Below are positions 43,724-52,297 of a stretch of DNA of 64,000 bases, piece after piece. Source of the stretch: Pseudothermotoga sp. (GTDB lineage Bacteria > Thermotogota > Thermotogae > Thermotogales > DSM-5069). The position numbers and the translations under genes were made by a program. The notes below the pieces were generated by a model. That model saw only the letters and a list, made by a program, of their open reading frames with translations, ran no database searches and was not told the DNA's origin. The first letter of the stretch is position 1. Every line of letters begins with the position of its first letter. The stretch spans positions 186,001 to 250,000 of the forward strand of contig JANXCS010000002.1 of the NCBI GenBank assembly GCA_025060105.1, written 5' to 3'.

Positions 43724-44301
43724 CAGCTTTTGGGGTAGCAGCGATCTGCTTCACTGTTTGCTTTGTTGTAGCCATAATTGTTCAGTTTCAACTTGGAACA
43801 AGGAAGGAAGTCATTCAGATAGAACCTTTTCCAAAGGTTGTGTTGATTTCACCTTTACAACAATTACTGTTAAAATTGGCGCACAGAATGGATCTATTGA
43901 TGGAGATGAGACAATATCCAACTGCGAGTCTTTCTCTTTCTTCCGCCGATCGAATGACCACGATCGTTAAATTGGAACGACTCACTGAATATGAGCTGAC
44001 AGCCTCGCGCTTCGATATGAATAGAAAAGATCGTCGAACAACGATAGATGTGGCAGGTACGAGCAAGATTGTTCATGCTGAGTTTGAGAAAAACAATGTC
44101 AGGTTTGTATACTCTGCCTCGGTGTTTTTACGGCGAGGAGGTCAAATACTGACGAGTCATTTGGATGTCGCAAAGGCTTTGATACAAGCTTTGAACGGCG
44201 AGCCACCCTACATAGATGTTGAGAAAAGCGACAGAGATTACGTGGAATCGCTAAAAATTCTTGCTTCAAAATATGGTATTGAGGTGCTCGAGCTGAAATG
44301 A
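43720..44301 (+). CDS. Membrane-anchored protein of unknown function
   Basis: The 193-residue product has one N-terminal hydrophobic segment (about residues 2-25). The mixed alpha/beta domain behind it is probably extracytoplasmic or cytoplasmic, depending on orientation. No family was recognised. It overlaps ctpA and the next membrane protein gene by 4 nt each, so it belongs to the same operon and may be a partner of one of them. Confidence 0.55.
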   Translation: MTAFGVAAICFTVCFVVAIIVQFQLGTRKEVIQIEPFPKVVLISPLQQLLLKLAHRMDLLMEMRQYPTASLSLSSADRMTTIVKLERLTEYELTASRFDMNRKDRRTTIDVAGTSKIVHAEFEKNNVRFVYSASVFLRRGGQILTSHLDVAKALIQALNGEPPYIDVEKSDRDYVESLKILASKYGIEVLELK

Positions 44302-44744
44302 AAATCTTAAAGATTTTCGTAAGGAGAGACGATTTCCAAAAGATTGAAGATGCTTGGTCGTTCGCCATCTCGATCATAGTTTTTAATACTGTAATAATTT
44401 CGTTCTGGCGACAGTTCTACTATACATTCATTGGAAGCAACGTCTTCTGGAAGTTTATCGAAATGAACGTGGCATTCTCGATGTATCTGTTTTTACTGTG
44501 CGGTTTAGTTGCTATGCGTAGTGGTATTCAACGCGCCATTTCTTTTCCTCTAGTAACTCTTCCTTACATTTTCACTCCAATATATGCTTTGATGCTTTCT
44601 TGGTTGAACTTACCCAGAGGTCTTGCCTTTACGATAGCATTCATCCACTCTCTTTTACTGAGTAGTAAACACGATCCAGTGATCCTCTCAGTGAGGATCT
44701 TCGCTTATAGTCAGTTGTTTTTGGTGGTGAGACATTGGCTCTAA
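44298..44744 (+). CDS. Small polytopic membrane protein of unknown function
   Basis: The 148-residue product has four or five hydrophobic segments covering most of its length, with a short positive N-terminus. It is possibly Yip1-like, but the match is too weak to name. The RND gene starts 10 nt inside its 3' end, so it may be an accessory subunit of that exporter. Confidence 0.5.
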   Translation: MKILKIFVRRDDFQKIEDAWSFAISIIVFNTVIISFWRQFYYTFIGSNVFWKFIEMNVAFSMYLFLLCGLVAMRSGIQRAISFPLVTLPYIFTPIYALMLSWLNLPRGLAFTIAFIHSLLLSSKHDPVILSVRIFAYSQLFLVVRHWL

Positions 44745-47059
44745 TCAAGTTTGTGCTGAAACGTTCTAAAATCTTATTCGCCATTTTCTTATTCTTGACA
44801 GCTTTATTCACATCCTTCGGGATCATGAAAATCTCGATAAATTCCGATTTGACAAATTTGGCCGATAAGCTCGACGAAGTGTACAAAGAACAGATAGATT
44901 TCTTATCAAAAAAGCTATCCTCGAATACCTTAATAGTACTCGCCCACACTGAGGGAAATGTAGATAAAACTAAGAAAGCTCTAGAACTTCTCAAACAACG
45001 TTTTGAGGAAAGTGGACATATTGCTGAAACATTGAAGATGGACAATCCTGAACTATTCGTAAAATATGGTTTTCTAGGTCTAGATACAGAGATTCTGAAG
45101 CAAATGAGTAAAACGATGAATCTAAATGAGATCAATTTCCTTGATTTTTCCCAATGGAGGCAAACTGTCACCTCGTTGTCGCTGCTATATGAACTTGCTG
45201 AAGACTATTCTAATAGGAAAGGAATCGAACAATACATATTGGTATCCCCCGATCGAAACATAATTTTGATTAATTTCACACTGAGGGAGAATTTGAGCGA
45301 AGTTAAAGCTATCAGTCAAGCCATCTCTGATCTGCGTGGTATAGCGAGAGACGTTAGTAAGGCCACCGGTGTCAGATTTGCTTTCACTGGAACTCCGGCA
45401 GGTGTATACGAATCAAATAAACAAGTGCAGAGAGATTTTGCGATTACTTCTGTAGTTTCATTGACGGGTATTAGCTTGATAGTTTATTTAGGATATGGAA
45501 GTTTCAGCGTTCTTTTGTGCCTTTTTCTTTCGATGGTGGTCGGTATGTGCTTGACTCTCGGTTTAGCAGGTTTACTAGTTGGTGAAATCAACATAGTTAC
45601 CTCTTTCGTGAACGCGATGGTTCTCGGTTTAGGAATAGATTATGGCATCCACGTCATGACAAGGATCAGTGAATACTCTAAGCAAGCGAACATCGAAGAG
45701 AGTGTGAAAGAATCACTCTCAGAGCTCCTCAAACCCAGCTTAATGGCTCTTTTGACGACCATTGGTGCCTTCTCCTCCATGTACTTTGGTTTATCTAAAC
45801 CTTTCGTTCAAATGGCTACTTTCTCCATAGTGGGCATGTTATCCTTTTACTCAACGATGATGCTTTTCTTGCCATCTTTGATACTCATGTTTAGAATCCG
45901 TCCCGCAGAGCAAGATAGACTTAAATTCTTATGGTGGCTTTTTCAACTAGGTAAGTCTAGAAGATTTGCACTAGTAATGATCTTTATTTTCATTGTTCTG
46001 ATTCCATTTGGAGTGTTGAACCTGAAAGAGTATTGGTACACACCATCTGGACTCGTTGCAGAGAAAGCGGAATCAGCTTTAGCCTTTTCTCAACTCAAGC
46101 AAAGCTTTCAAAGAGTAGGGTTCGGTGAAATTTGTGTCGTAGCAAAGGACCTGGAAGAGCTGCGCAAGATCGATAAACTTTTAAGGAATTCAAATCTTTT
46201 CATACCACCTCTTTCAGTGCTGAGCTTACTAGAATTCTCCAAATTTGATGGTGGTAAAAGTACGCTCGATTTGTACGCACAACTCAGTGAAATGGTGAAC
46301 AACCCGTTCCTTTTGGCCGTTTTCAAAAGAATCGGAATGTATCCTCAAATACTTGACATGCTTAGACTCCTCAAGAGTTCAAAAGATCTAACTGATATCT
46401 TAAATGAACTTAGAAAGGACGTTCCTCTTTTCTTCTATGAAAAAGATGATCAAATCATGTATGTGCTTTATACAGACACAGTGAAAGATCTATACAAAAA
46501 CAATCACTTAAAAACGGTACAAAATTTTCTATCTTCCAACGGCGTCAAAACTTTCGGAACACCCACCATACTTTACAAGATCATGGAAGACATGAGAAAA
46601 AGCATGTATCAGTTAACACTCTTGACAGTAGTGGGCATTTTCATCATGTTATTGTTCGGTACCAGATCCTTGAAGGGTAGTCTGCTGATCGTTACAGCAG
46701 TGCTGTTATCAATCTTTGTGACGTTTGGTATCGGTGTACTCTTCAAAATTCACTCTACTTTCATGACATTGTTACTGATACCATTACTTTTAGGCTTGGG
46801 GGTTGATGGTTTAGTTCACATGAGGTACGCTATTTTGAAAAACGAAGAAGCTCACACTTATAGAACGTTCAGATCTGTCTTCCTTTCAATCGCAACGACT
46901 ATAGCTGCCTTTGGGAGTTTCTCCCTCGCACGTGGAAAGCTGCTTCAAGAGTTTGGTATACTTATGGGAATAGGCTTCACAGTTTGTTTTTTCATCACCA
47001 TCGTTTTGAGTTTTCATTTTTTCGGAGGTGAAACACGTGAGAATTGCGATGTTCACTGA
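44735..47059 (+). CDS. RND/MMPL family transporter
   Basis: The 774-residue protein has two halves, each with one membrane segment, a large exported loop and then five membrane segments. The RND repeats show as A-M-V-L-G-L-G-I-D-Y-G-I-H in the first half and P-L-L-L-G-L-G-V-D-G-L-V-H in the second. The Asp residues in these helices carry protons. The family exports hydrophobic lipids (HpnN, MmpL). TTG start. The glycosyltransferase downstream suggests an envelope lipid as substrate, which is inference. Confidence 0.88.
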   Translation: MALIKFVLKRSKILFAIFLFLTALFTSFGIMKISINSDLTNLADKLDEVYKEQIDFLSKKLSSNTLIVLAHTEGNVDKTKKALELLKQRFEESGHIAETLKMDNPELFVKYGFLGLDTEILKQMSKTMNLNEINFLDFSQWRQTVTSLSLLYELAEDYSNRKGIEQYILVSPDRNIILINFTLRENLSEVKAISQAISDLRGIARDVSKATGVRFAFTGTPAGVYESNKQVQRDFAITSVVSLTGISLIVYLGYGSFSVLLCLFLSMVVGMCLTLGLAGLLVGEINIVTSFVNAMVLGLGIDYGIHVMTRISEYSKQANIEESVKESLSELLKPSLMALLTTIGAFSSMYFGLSKPFVQMATFSIVGMLSFYSTMMLFLPSLILMFRIRPAEQDRLKFLWWLFQLGKSRRFALVMIFIFIVLIPFGVLNLKEYWYTPSGLVAEKAESALAFSQLKQSFQRVGFGEICVVAKDLEELRKIDKLLRNSNLFIPPLSVLSLLEFSKFDGGKSTLDLYAQLSEMVNNPFLLAVFKRIGMYPQILDMLRLLKSSKDLTDILNELRKDVPLFFYEKDDQIMYVLYTDTVKDLYKNNHLKTVQNFLSSNGVKTFGTPTILYKIMEDMRKSMYQLTLLTVVGIFIMLLFGTRSLKGSLLIVTAVLLSIFVTFGIGVLFKIHSTFMTLLLIPLLLGLGVDGLVHMRYAILKNEEAHTYRTFRSVFLSIATTIAAFGSFSLARGKLLQEFGILMGIGFTVCFFITIVLSFHFFGGETRENCDVH

Positions 47060-48314
47060 AACCTATATCCCCCAAAGGAATGGTGTGGCAACCTCTGTCT
47101 TTCTCTACAAACGAGCGCTGGAAGAACGAGGCCATCAAGTTTATGTGGTCACGACCGTTGGTGATAACAGTGATGACATCTTCGTATTGAAAAGTAGTCA
47201 ATTCAAGTATGAATCGAACCATGTGATACCTTTGAATGGCCGATTGTTGCCCGTTCTTGATTTCGTTCGCAACAAAGCTGTTGAAGTTATACACAGTCAT
47301 GCTCCATTCGCCCTAGGTTTGAGAGCTCTTGCAGCTCAAAAATATTTGAAACTTCCGCACGTACACACGTATCACACACTCTTGGTAGAGTATCGCCACT
47401 ACATTCCAAAACCTCTCACACCTTCTAAGGAAAGTGTTGCAGAGTTTTCGGCTTGGTTCTGCAACATGGTCAACCATATAATCGCACCGACTGAGAACAT
47501 CAAGCAAGAGTTAGTACGCTATGGTATAGTCAAGCCCATACATGTGATACCTACTGGTATCGATGTTGATTCCTTTGAAAAGTCCCCAAGCTTCGATGTG
47601 CGTCATAGGCACGGAATATCAAAGAACACAAAGCTGTTACTCTACGTTGGGAGACTAGCGAAGGAAAAGAATGTGACCTTTCTCCTCCACGTACTCAAAA
47701 ACCTTTTGGATAGAAAGAACGATGTGCATCTAATACTCGTTGGTGACGGACCTGAAAGGACTCAACTTGAAGAAGAAGCGAAGCAACTTGAGATTGAAGA
47801 TAGAGTCACTTTCACTGGTGCGATAGCTCGAGAAACTTTAGTTAACTATTATCGACAAGCTGACGTTTTCACCTTCGCTTCAACGACAGAAACGCAAGGT
47901 TTGGTGGTACTAGAATCACTGGCTTCTGGAACACCTGTGGTAGCTGTGGCGAAAATGGGTGTCGCGAATGTTCTGAAAGATGGAGAAGGTGCTTTCCTAT
48001 TGAAAGAAGTTGACTTGCAAGAATTCACCGACAAAATAGAATTGCTACTTTCTGATCCGAAGTTGTCCGATGAAATGAAATTAAAAGGAAAAGTTTATGT
48101 GAAGAAACACTGGTCGATACAAAAAACAGTGGAAGAGCTTGAAAAGGTCTACCAAATGAGCATCTCAGAAGGTGCAGTTGAGGTGGAGTATTACAGTAGT
48201 GTTTGGTTAGAGATCATGATAGAGAAAATGAAGCAAATCTCAAGCAAGATTTTTACTGCAGGAGGTGGCAGGCGTGTTACCTTTGCACCTTTTTCTCGGA
48301 CACGTAGTCGCTGA
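47037..48314 (+). CDS. GT4 glycosyltransferase, probable glycolipid synthase
   Basis: I chose the GTG at 47037 because GGAGGT lies 7 nt upstream. The 425-residue enzyme starts R-I-A-M-F-T-E-T-Y-I-P-Q-R-N-G-V (acceptor side) and has the donor motif E-T-Q-G-L-V-V-L-E (about residues 286-294) of GT4 enzymes. It resembles diacylglycerol glucosyltransferases, including one in T. maritima. UDP-glucose is the likely donor and a membrane lipid the likely acceptor, but this is by family only. Confidence 0.85.
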   Translation: MRIAMFTETYIPQRNGVATSVFLYKRALEERGHQVYVVTTVGDNSDDIFVLKSSQFKYESNHVIPLNGRLLPVLDFVRNKAVEVIHSHAPFALGLRALAAQKYLKLPHVHTYHTLLVEYRHYIPKPLTPSKESVAEFSAWFCNMVNHIIAPTENIKQELVRYGIVKPIHVIPTGIDVDSFEKSPSFDVRHRHGISKNTKLLLYVGRLAKEKNVTFLLHVLKNLLDRKNDVHLILVGDGPERTQLEEEAKQLEIEDRVTFTGAIARETLVNYYRQADVFTFASTTETQGLVVLESLASGTPVVAVAKMGVANVLKDGEGAFLLKEVDLQEFTDKIELLLSDPKLSDEMKLKGKVYVKKHWSIQKTVEELEKVYQMSISEGAVEVEYYSSVWLEIMIEKMKQISSKIFTAGGGRRVTFAPFSRTRSR

Positions 48315-48903
48315 CCATGCATTCACAAACAATGCAAAGATAAGAACTTACAGAGGTTCCAAACTGATAGGCCATATACTTTGGTCGTTCTTCGCCATCC
48401 TCGCCTTTACGTTCGATGTTTTCTTGTATTCGAAGCTAGGCATTTTAATAATTGCTGTGTTTTTTACTATACATGCCGTACTTGATGTATTACGTGTGAA
48501 ACTTTACCCCAAAAAGAGGTTATTGGATCTCGTTGAGGTTTTGGGCCTCGGTTTAGCCTTCTTTTTCAACATGCTTGGTTCAAGGCTATTGAGGAGTTCT
48601 TATTTATCCAGCGAGTTTGTTCTTTACTTACTTGGTATGTCCTCCGTTTCGGTTGGTATTACGTATTTTTTCAGAAACTTCTATCCAAAAGATGAATTCA
48701 TGTCAGATATAGATGGAATCTCTGAAAGGCTCGCAGTGTTTGTTTTCTTGATGGCATCAAAGCCGTTGTTTGTTTTTCTCTCACTTGTGATCGCATTTCT
48801 CTACCGCTTAATCTTTATCAAGAGACCAAACCACACTTGGTGGATCAGTCCCATGAGTGGTTTGTTAATAAGTCTGGCATGGAGGTTCATGTTGTATCAA
48901 TGA
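48274..48903 (+). CDS. DUF3307 family membrane protein
   Basis: I chose the GTG at 48274 because a GGAGGTGG site precedes it. The 209-residue product has H-x5-H-x3-D-H near its N-terminus (L-H-L-F-L-G-H-V-V-A-D-H) and H-A-V-L-D (about residue 68), inside several membrane segments. This His/Asp pattern is typical of DUF3307 and hints at metal binding. Function unknown. It overlaps the glycosyltransferase by 41 nt and birA by 4 nt. Confidence 0.75.
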   Translation: MLPLHLFLGHVVADHAFTNNAKIRTYRGSKLIGHILWSFFAILAFTFDVFLYSKLGILIIAVFFTIHAVLDVLRVKLYPKKRLLDLVEVLGLGLAFFFNMLGSRLLRSSYLSSEFVLYLLGMSSVSVGITYFFRNFYPKDEFMSDIDGISERLAVFVFLMASKPLFVFLSLVIAFLYRLIFIKRPNHTWWISPMSGLLISLAWRFMLYQ

Positions 48904-49619
48904 TCGGTGAAAAAATCATACATTTACCGATTACGAGCTCAACGAACGATTTTCTCAAAGAAAACTGGAATATTTTTCCGCACGGTACCGTGGTGGTGGC
49001 TGATGTACAAACGGCGGGGCGTGGTCGATTCAATAGACCTTGGTATTCACCCGAAGGAGGTCTTTGGTTTTCTGTACTTTTCAAGCCGAGGAAAAACGTC
49101 AAACCGAATTTTTACACCAAGTTGTGTGCTGTTTCTATTGTGAGAGCTTTGAAACATCTAAAAATAGATGCAAAATTGAAATGGCCAAATGATATCTACG
49201 CTGACGGAAAAAAGCTTGCAGGGATACTCACCGAAACTATTTTCAAGGAAGAAAAACTCGTAGCAGTGATCGTTGGAGTCGGTATGAACATAAACAACGA
49301 TATTCCCGAGGAACTCAATACGAAGGCTACTAGTCTGAAGCTCTTGACCAACGTCGAGTATAAAAAGCTTTCAGTTCTATCCATGATCTTACGGCAGATC
49401 AACAAAGCTTTGAAAGTTTATTCGAAAAAACCTGAAGCTTTAACAAGAGTTTGGAAAAATCTTTTGATGCAAAAAGAAGGCCAGTTAGTCTGCGTTCGCA
49501 CCGACGATGAAACGCTCAAGGGTGAAATAATAGCCATAAATGAAGATAGTATCACACTCAGGACGGACCGAGGTCTGACCAGTTTAACATCACTCGAGAT
49601 AATAGGATTTCAAACGTGA
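48900..49619 (+). CDS. birA: Biotin--[acetyl-CoA-carboxylase] ligase (BirA, no HTH)
   Basis: The 239-residue enzyme starts at the ATG that overlaps the DUF3307 stop. It has T-S-S-T-N-D near the N-terminus, the biotin-binding G-R-G-R-F-N-R-P-W, K-W-P-N-D-I and a C-terminal SH3-like domain. It lacks the N-terminal DNA-binding domain of E. coli BirA, so it should act only as a ligase. An upstream ATG in the same frame (48879) is possible but less likely. Confidence 0.93.
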   Translation: MIGEKIIHLPITSSTNDFLKENWNIFPHGTVVVADVQTAGRGRFNRPWYSPEGGLWFSVLFKPRKNVKPNFYTKLCAVSIVRALKHLKIDAKLKWPNDIYADGKKLAGILTETIFKEEKLVAVIVGVGMNINNDIPEELNTKATSLKLLTNVEYKKLSVLSMILRQINKALKVYSKKPEALTRVWKNLLMQKEGQLVCVRTDDETLKGEIIAINEDSITLRTDRGLTSLTSLEIIGFQT

Positions 49620-49625
49620 TATAAT
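49617..49625 (+). promoter_or_regulatory. Extended -10 promoter of the lipoprotein gene
   Basis: TGATATAAT (49617-49625) overlaps the birA stop and lies 27 nt ahead of the lipoprotein ATG. It is the same TGA-TATAAT box as at 38631. There is no good -35. Confidence 0.55.
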
Positions 49626-49651
49626 TTACGCTGAAAATAGGGGGGATTTCG

Positions 49652-50314
49652 ATGAAGTGGGTGGCAATTGTATGCGTAGTTCTATTACTATCATCGTGTC
49701 TGAGCCTTAGAACAGATAGCACGATGCAAGAAATAGATTTGATCCTGATCCCGAACGTCGGGATCTCTGATGGTTTGAACCTCAAGACGGAATTTGATGT
49801 AGTACTAGAATCTAAAAATTACATCTCCAATCTCAGTGGATACATCAGAAGTGGTAACTCTTCTCAAAAGCTGATTTTCACCCCAGCTGGAACCTTGACG
49901 AGTAAAACCTGGACGGCAAAAGTTACAATCATCCCTATAGATGAAGTGAATATCGAGATAGAGTACTATGCATATGGTTATCTGAAAAGAACTTTGGAAA
50001 AAACATTCAAAGCCGATGACGATGGAACAGTTGAGGTAACACTTGATATGGTGCGCGAGACTCCAGTCTCTACTGAAGTAGAAACAAGTAAAGTGTATGT
50101 ATTGCTCAAATCGAACCGCATCGTCACAAATGTTGCGGGTTACTTGAAGGGTGAGAATGGGATTTACGAACTGAGCTTTAAACCTCTTGGTACTAACTGG
50201 ATCGCAGAAACAAGTGTTGCCACAAGTGAAGTATTGATATCTACAACTGTAGAATATTACATCTTCAAAAAATACGCATACGTGAAGGACACGATAACAA
50301 AATTTTGGCCTTGA
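49652..50314 (+). CDS. Lipoprotein of unknown function with two similar domains
   Basis: The 220-residue product has a lipoprotein signal peptide with lipobox L-S-S-C (cysteine at about residue 16). Two similar beta-rich units follow: F-D-V-V-L-E-S-K-N-Y-I-S-N-L-S-G-Y-I-R with L-I-F-T-P-A-G-T, and V-Y-V-L-L-K-S-N-R-I-V-T-N-V-A-G-Y-L-K with L-S-F-K-P-L-G-T. They look like a duplicated Ig-like domain. It has its own promoter and a GGGGGG ribosome site. Function unknown. Confidence 0.6.
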   Translation: MKWVAIVCVVLLLSSCLSLRTDSTMQEIDLILIPNVGISDGLNLKTEFDVVLESKNYISNLSGYIRSGNSSQKLIFTPAGTLTSKTWTAKVTIIPIDEVNIEIEYYAYGYLKRTLEKTFKADDDGTVEVTLDMVRETPVSTEVETSKVYVLLKSNRIVTNVAGYLKGENGIYELSFKPLGTNWIAETSVATSEVLISTTVEYYIFKKYAYVKDTITKFWP

Positions 50315-50408
50315 TACTGTAAAGGAAAAATTTGCCGCAAATTCACTCAAAAAGTGTAAGGATTCAGTAATGTCTTCGTGATCCATATTTTCAAACACAT
50401 TCTTTAGG

Positions 50409-50642
50409 TCAAAGCGGTTCTCTTTTAGATTCTCTCAGAATTTTGAAACTATTTTCTTCTGTGACCATTGCCTCTACTTCTCGAAATGGAAAGATTATTC
50501 TTATTACATCACCAATTTTCACTTCATAAGATGATCTAACATTCCTCCCATTAACTTGAACCTTCCCACTTTCTATCATCTGCTGTGCAACTACTCTGCG
50601 TTTGATCAAACCAGTTTGTTTTAAATATTTGTCTATCCTCAC
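50409..50642 (-). CDS. S4-domain RNA-binding protein (RqcP/HslR-like)
   Basis: I chose the GTG at 50642 (R-I-D-K-Y-L-K) because a GGGTGG site precedes it. The 77-residue product is a lone S4 domain: R-I-D-K-Y-L, then R-R-V-V-A-Q-Q-M-I-E-S-G-K-V-Q-V-N-G. Such proteins bind rRNA or tRNA; RqcP stabilises stalled 50S complexes during ribosome quality control. It is a single-gene unit between the lipoprotein and the pilus operon. Confidence 0.85.
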   Translation of the reverse strand: MRIDKYLKQTGLIKRRVVAQQMIESGKVQVNGRNVRSSYEVKIGDVIRIIFPFREVEAMVTEENSFKILRESKREPL

Positions 50643-50659
50643 AAATACCACCCATTCGT

Positions 50660-50667
50660 AGTATACT
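50660..50667. promoter_or_regulatory. Palindromic AGTATACT: possible back-to-back -10 boxes
   Basis: AGTATACT reads TATACT on both strands (plus 50662-50667, minus 50665..50660), between the divergent S4 gene and pilC-like gene. Both leaders would be about 10-15 nt. The -35 regions are weak. Confidence 0.35.
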
Positions 50668-50688
50668 TTTTATTAAGAGGTGAAATGC

Positions 50689-51882
50689 GTGCCGTATTTC
50701 AAGTATACGGCCTTGACACCCGAAGGAAGAAGAATAGGGGGAACTGTTCAAGCAAACAACGAATCTCAAGCTATAGATCTCATCAGAAGAAGGAACTACG
50801 TCGTTCTGAAAGTACAACCCGTCTCTGAGAAAACGGAGATAGTGCTCTTTGGTGTACATCTGAACGAATTAGTCATTTTCTGTCGCCAGCTCACTACGAT
50901 GGTGAGTGCTGGAGTGAGACTTAAAGATGCCCTTTCTATACTCTCACGTCAAAATGTTTTCTCGCCCCGCTTCAGAAGGATCATTAATAACTTGGTTTTG
51001 TCGCTTGAAATGGGCATGTCCTTCTCAGAGGCTCTGAGAAATGAGAAAGTTTTCGATCAGATATTCATCAATCTAGTTTCTGCAGGAGAAGAAGGTGGTG
51101 TACTAGATAAATCTTTGGAAAAAGCTGCGGATTTCTATGAATCATCGAAGAAGTTACACGATGAGGTTAGATCGGCGATGGCGTATCCGACGTTTGTTCT
51201 CTTTTTCGCAATAGGAGTGATATTTTTGATAACTTTTTATATCCTGCCGAGGTTGATTTCCGTTTTCGGCAATATACCGACCAGCGGAGTCGTTAGGTTC
51301 TTGATGAATGCGAACAGATATTTGTCGCAGAATTGGCTATCAGTTTTGATAACAGTTATCCTGGTGATCACCGGTGGCATAGTTTTTTCAAAAACGAGAT
51401 ATGCTAGCTATGTCAAAGAATGGCTCGCCACACTTTTTCCACCAGTGGCAAAATTGAGGAACATGATGGCCGTAGAACGCTTTTGTAGGGTACTGGGTAC
51501 ACTGACAGGAAGTGGTGTCCTCCTGACGAAGGCTATCGAAATGGCCGCAGCGGCGTCGAACAGTCCAAAAATGATACGCGTGAGTAAACGTGTTAGCGAA
51601 AGAGTTCGTGAAGGTGCAAGCTTAAGGCAAGCGATGCTTGAGAGTGGGGTTTTTCCTCAACTCGTCTACGAAATGGTTGGAACCGGTGAGGAGACGGGTA
51701 AGCTCGAAGAGGTGCTTGTGAAAGTAGCAGAATTTTACGAAGATCAGATAAGAACTGGTGTGAAAAAACTAGTTTCCCTCGTTGAGCCAATGTTGATCGC
51801 AGGTGTCGGTGGATTCATTGCGTTCATGGCGTTGACCATGTACTCAACGATCTTCCAATTGCAACAGACTATAGGCAGGTGA
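50689..51882 (+). CDS. pilC: Type IV pilus inner-membrane platform protein PilC (T2SF)
   Basis: I chose the GTG at 50689 (PYFKYTALTPEGR) because GAGGTG lies upstream. The 397-residue protein has two T2SF domains (about residues 65-190 and 265-390), each with the helical core and a G-x-x-L-x-x-A segment, and three membrane segments. It is the platform on which pilins assemble. First gene of the pilus operon; the pilin-like gene follows directly. Confidence 0.92.
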   Translation: MPYFKYTALTPEGRRIGGTVQANNESQAIDLIRRRNYVVLKVQPVSEKTEIVLFGVHLNELVIFCRQLTTMVSAGVRLKDALSILSRQNVFSPRFRRIINNLVLSLEMGMSFSEALRNEKVFDQIFINLVSAGEEGGVLDKSLEKAADFYESSKKLHDEVRSAMAYPTFVLFFAIGVIFLITFYILPRLISVFGNIPTSGVVRFLMNANRYLSQNWLSVLITVILVITGGIVFSKTRYASYVKEWLATLFPPVAKLRNMMAVERFCRVLGTLTGSGVLLTKAIEMAAAASNSPKMIRVSKRVSERVREGASLRQAMLESGVFPQLVYEMVGTGEETGKLEEVLVKVAEFYEDQIRTGVKKLVSLVEPMLIAGVGGFIAFMALTMYSTIFQLQQTIGR

Positions 51883-51888
51883 TTCTGA

Positions 51889-52293
51889 ACGGTCATCGAG
51901 ATTCTTTTCAAATTGCTTGTTTTAGTTTGTTTTGCCGTTGGGGTGTTTTCATGCTTTCCCATCATAGACAAAGTCATCGAATATGTTGAACCACTGTATG
52001 TGAAGTGTTTAACATACTCAGCATTGAGGTATGTTCACGGACAGAATCCATCTGGAGTGGTGACGATAACTGTTAGCAATGGTGAGATAAAATTTAGATG
52101 TGTACCATCAGACAGAAACAAGGACGTCTTGACGATCACAATGGTTCCCAAGGGGAATGTGAAGCTCATAGCGAAAGATTCAACCTCTATAGTCCTATCG
52201 CCTGTCGCAGTGCTTAAAGCTGGAAGTATCGTGAGCGACAAGTGGACTGTCAGTTTTCCTCCAGTGGTTGTTAAAGTGAACATCAAGAGGTGA
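51889..52293 (+). CDS. Pilin-like gene with a broken or missing leader
   Basis: The open frame encodes T-V-I-E-I-L-F-K-L-L-V-L-V-C-F, the hallmark N-terminal helix of type IV pilins including Glu5. A beta-rich globular part follows (total 134 residues). An in-frame TGA lies directly before the Thr codon, so the usual leader and Phe1 are missing. A GTG at 51879 overlaps the pilC stop as GTGA and reads M-I-L-N-G, which looks like a short prepilin leader, but in the wrong frame by one. TTG at 51913 is the first standard start and would delete the motif. A small deletion or a sequencing error is likely. Confidence 0.55.
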   Translation, partial: TVIEILFKLLVLVCFAVGVFSCFPIIDKVIEYVEPLYVKCLTYSALRYVHGQNPSGVVTITVSNGEIKFRCVPSDRNKDVLTITMVPKGNVKLIAKDSTSIVLSPVAVLKAGSIVSDKWTVSFPPVVVKVNIKR

Positions 52294-52297
52294 TAAT

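Noticed and set aside
50315-50408. Terminator between the lipoprotein and S4 genes
   Set aside because: AATTTGC/GCAAATT and CACT/AGTG repeats are present, but stems are short or loops too small and no T-run follows.
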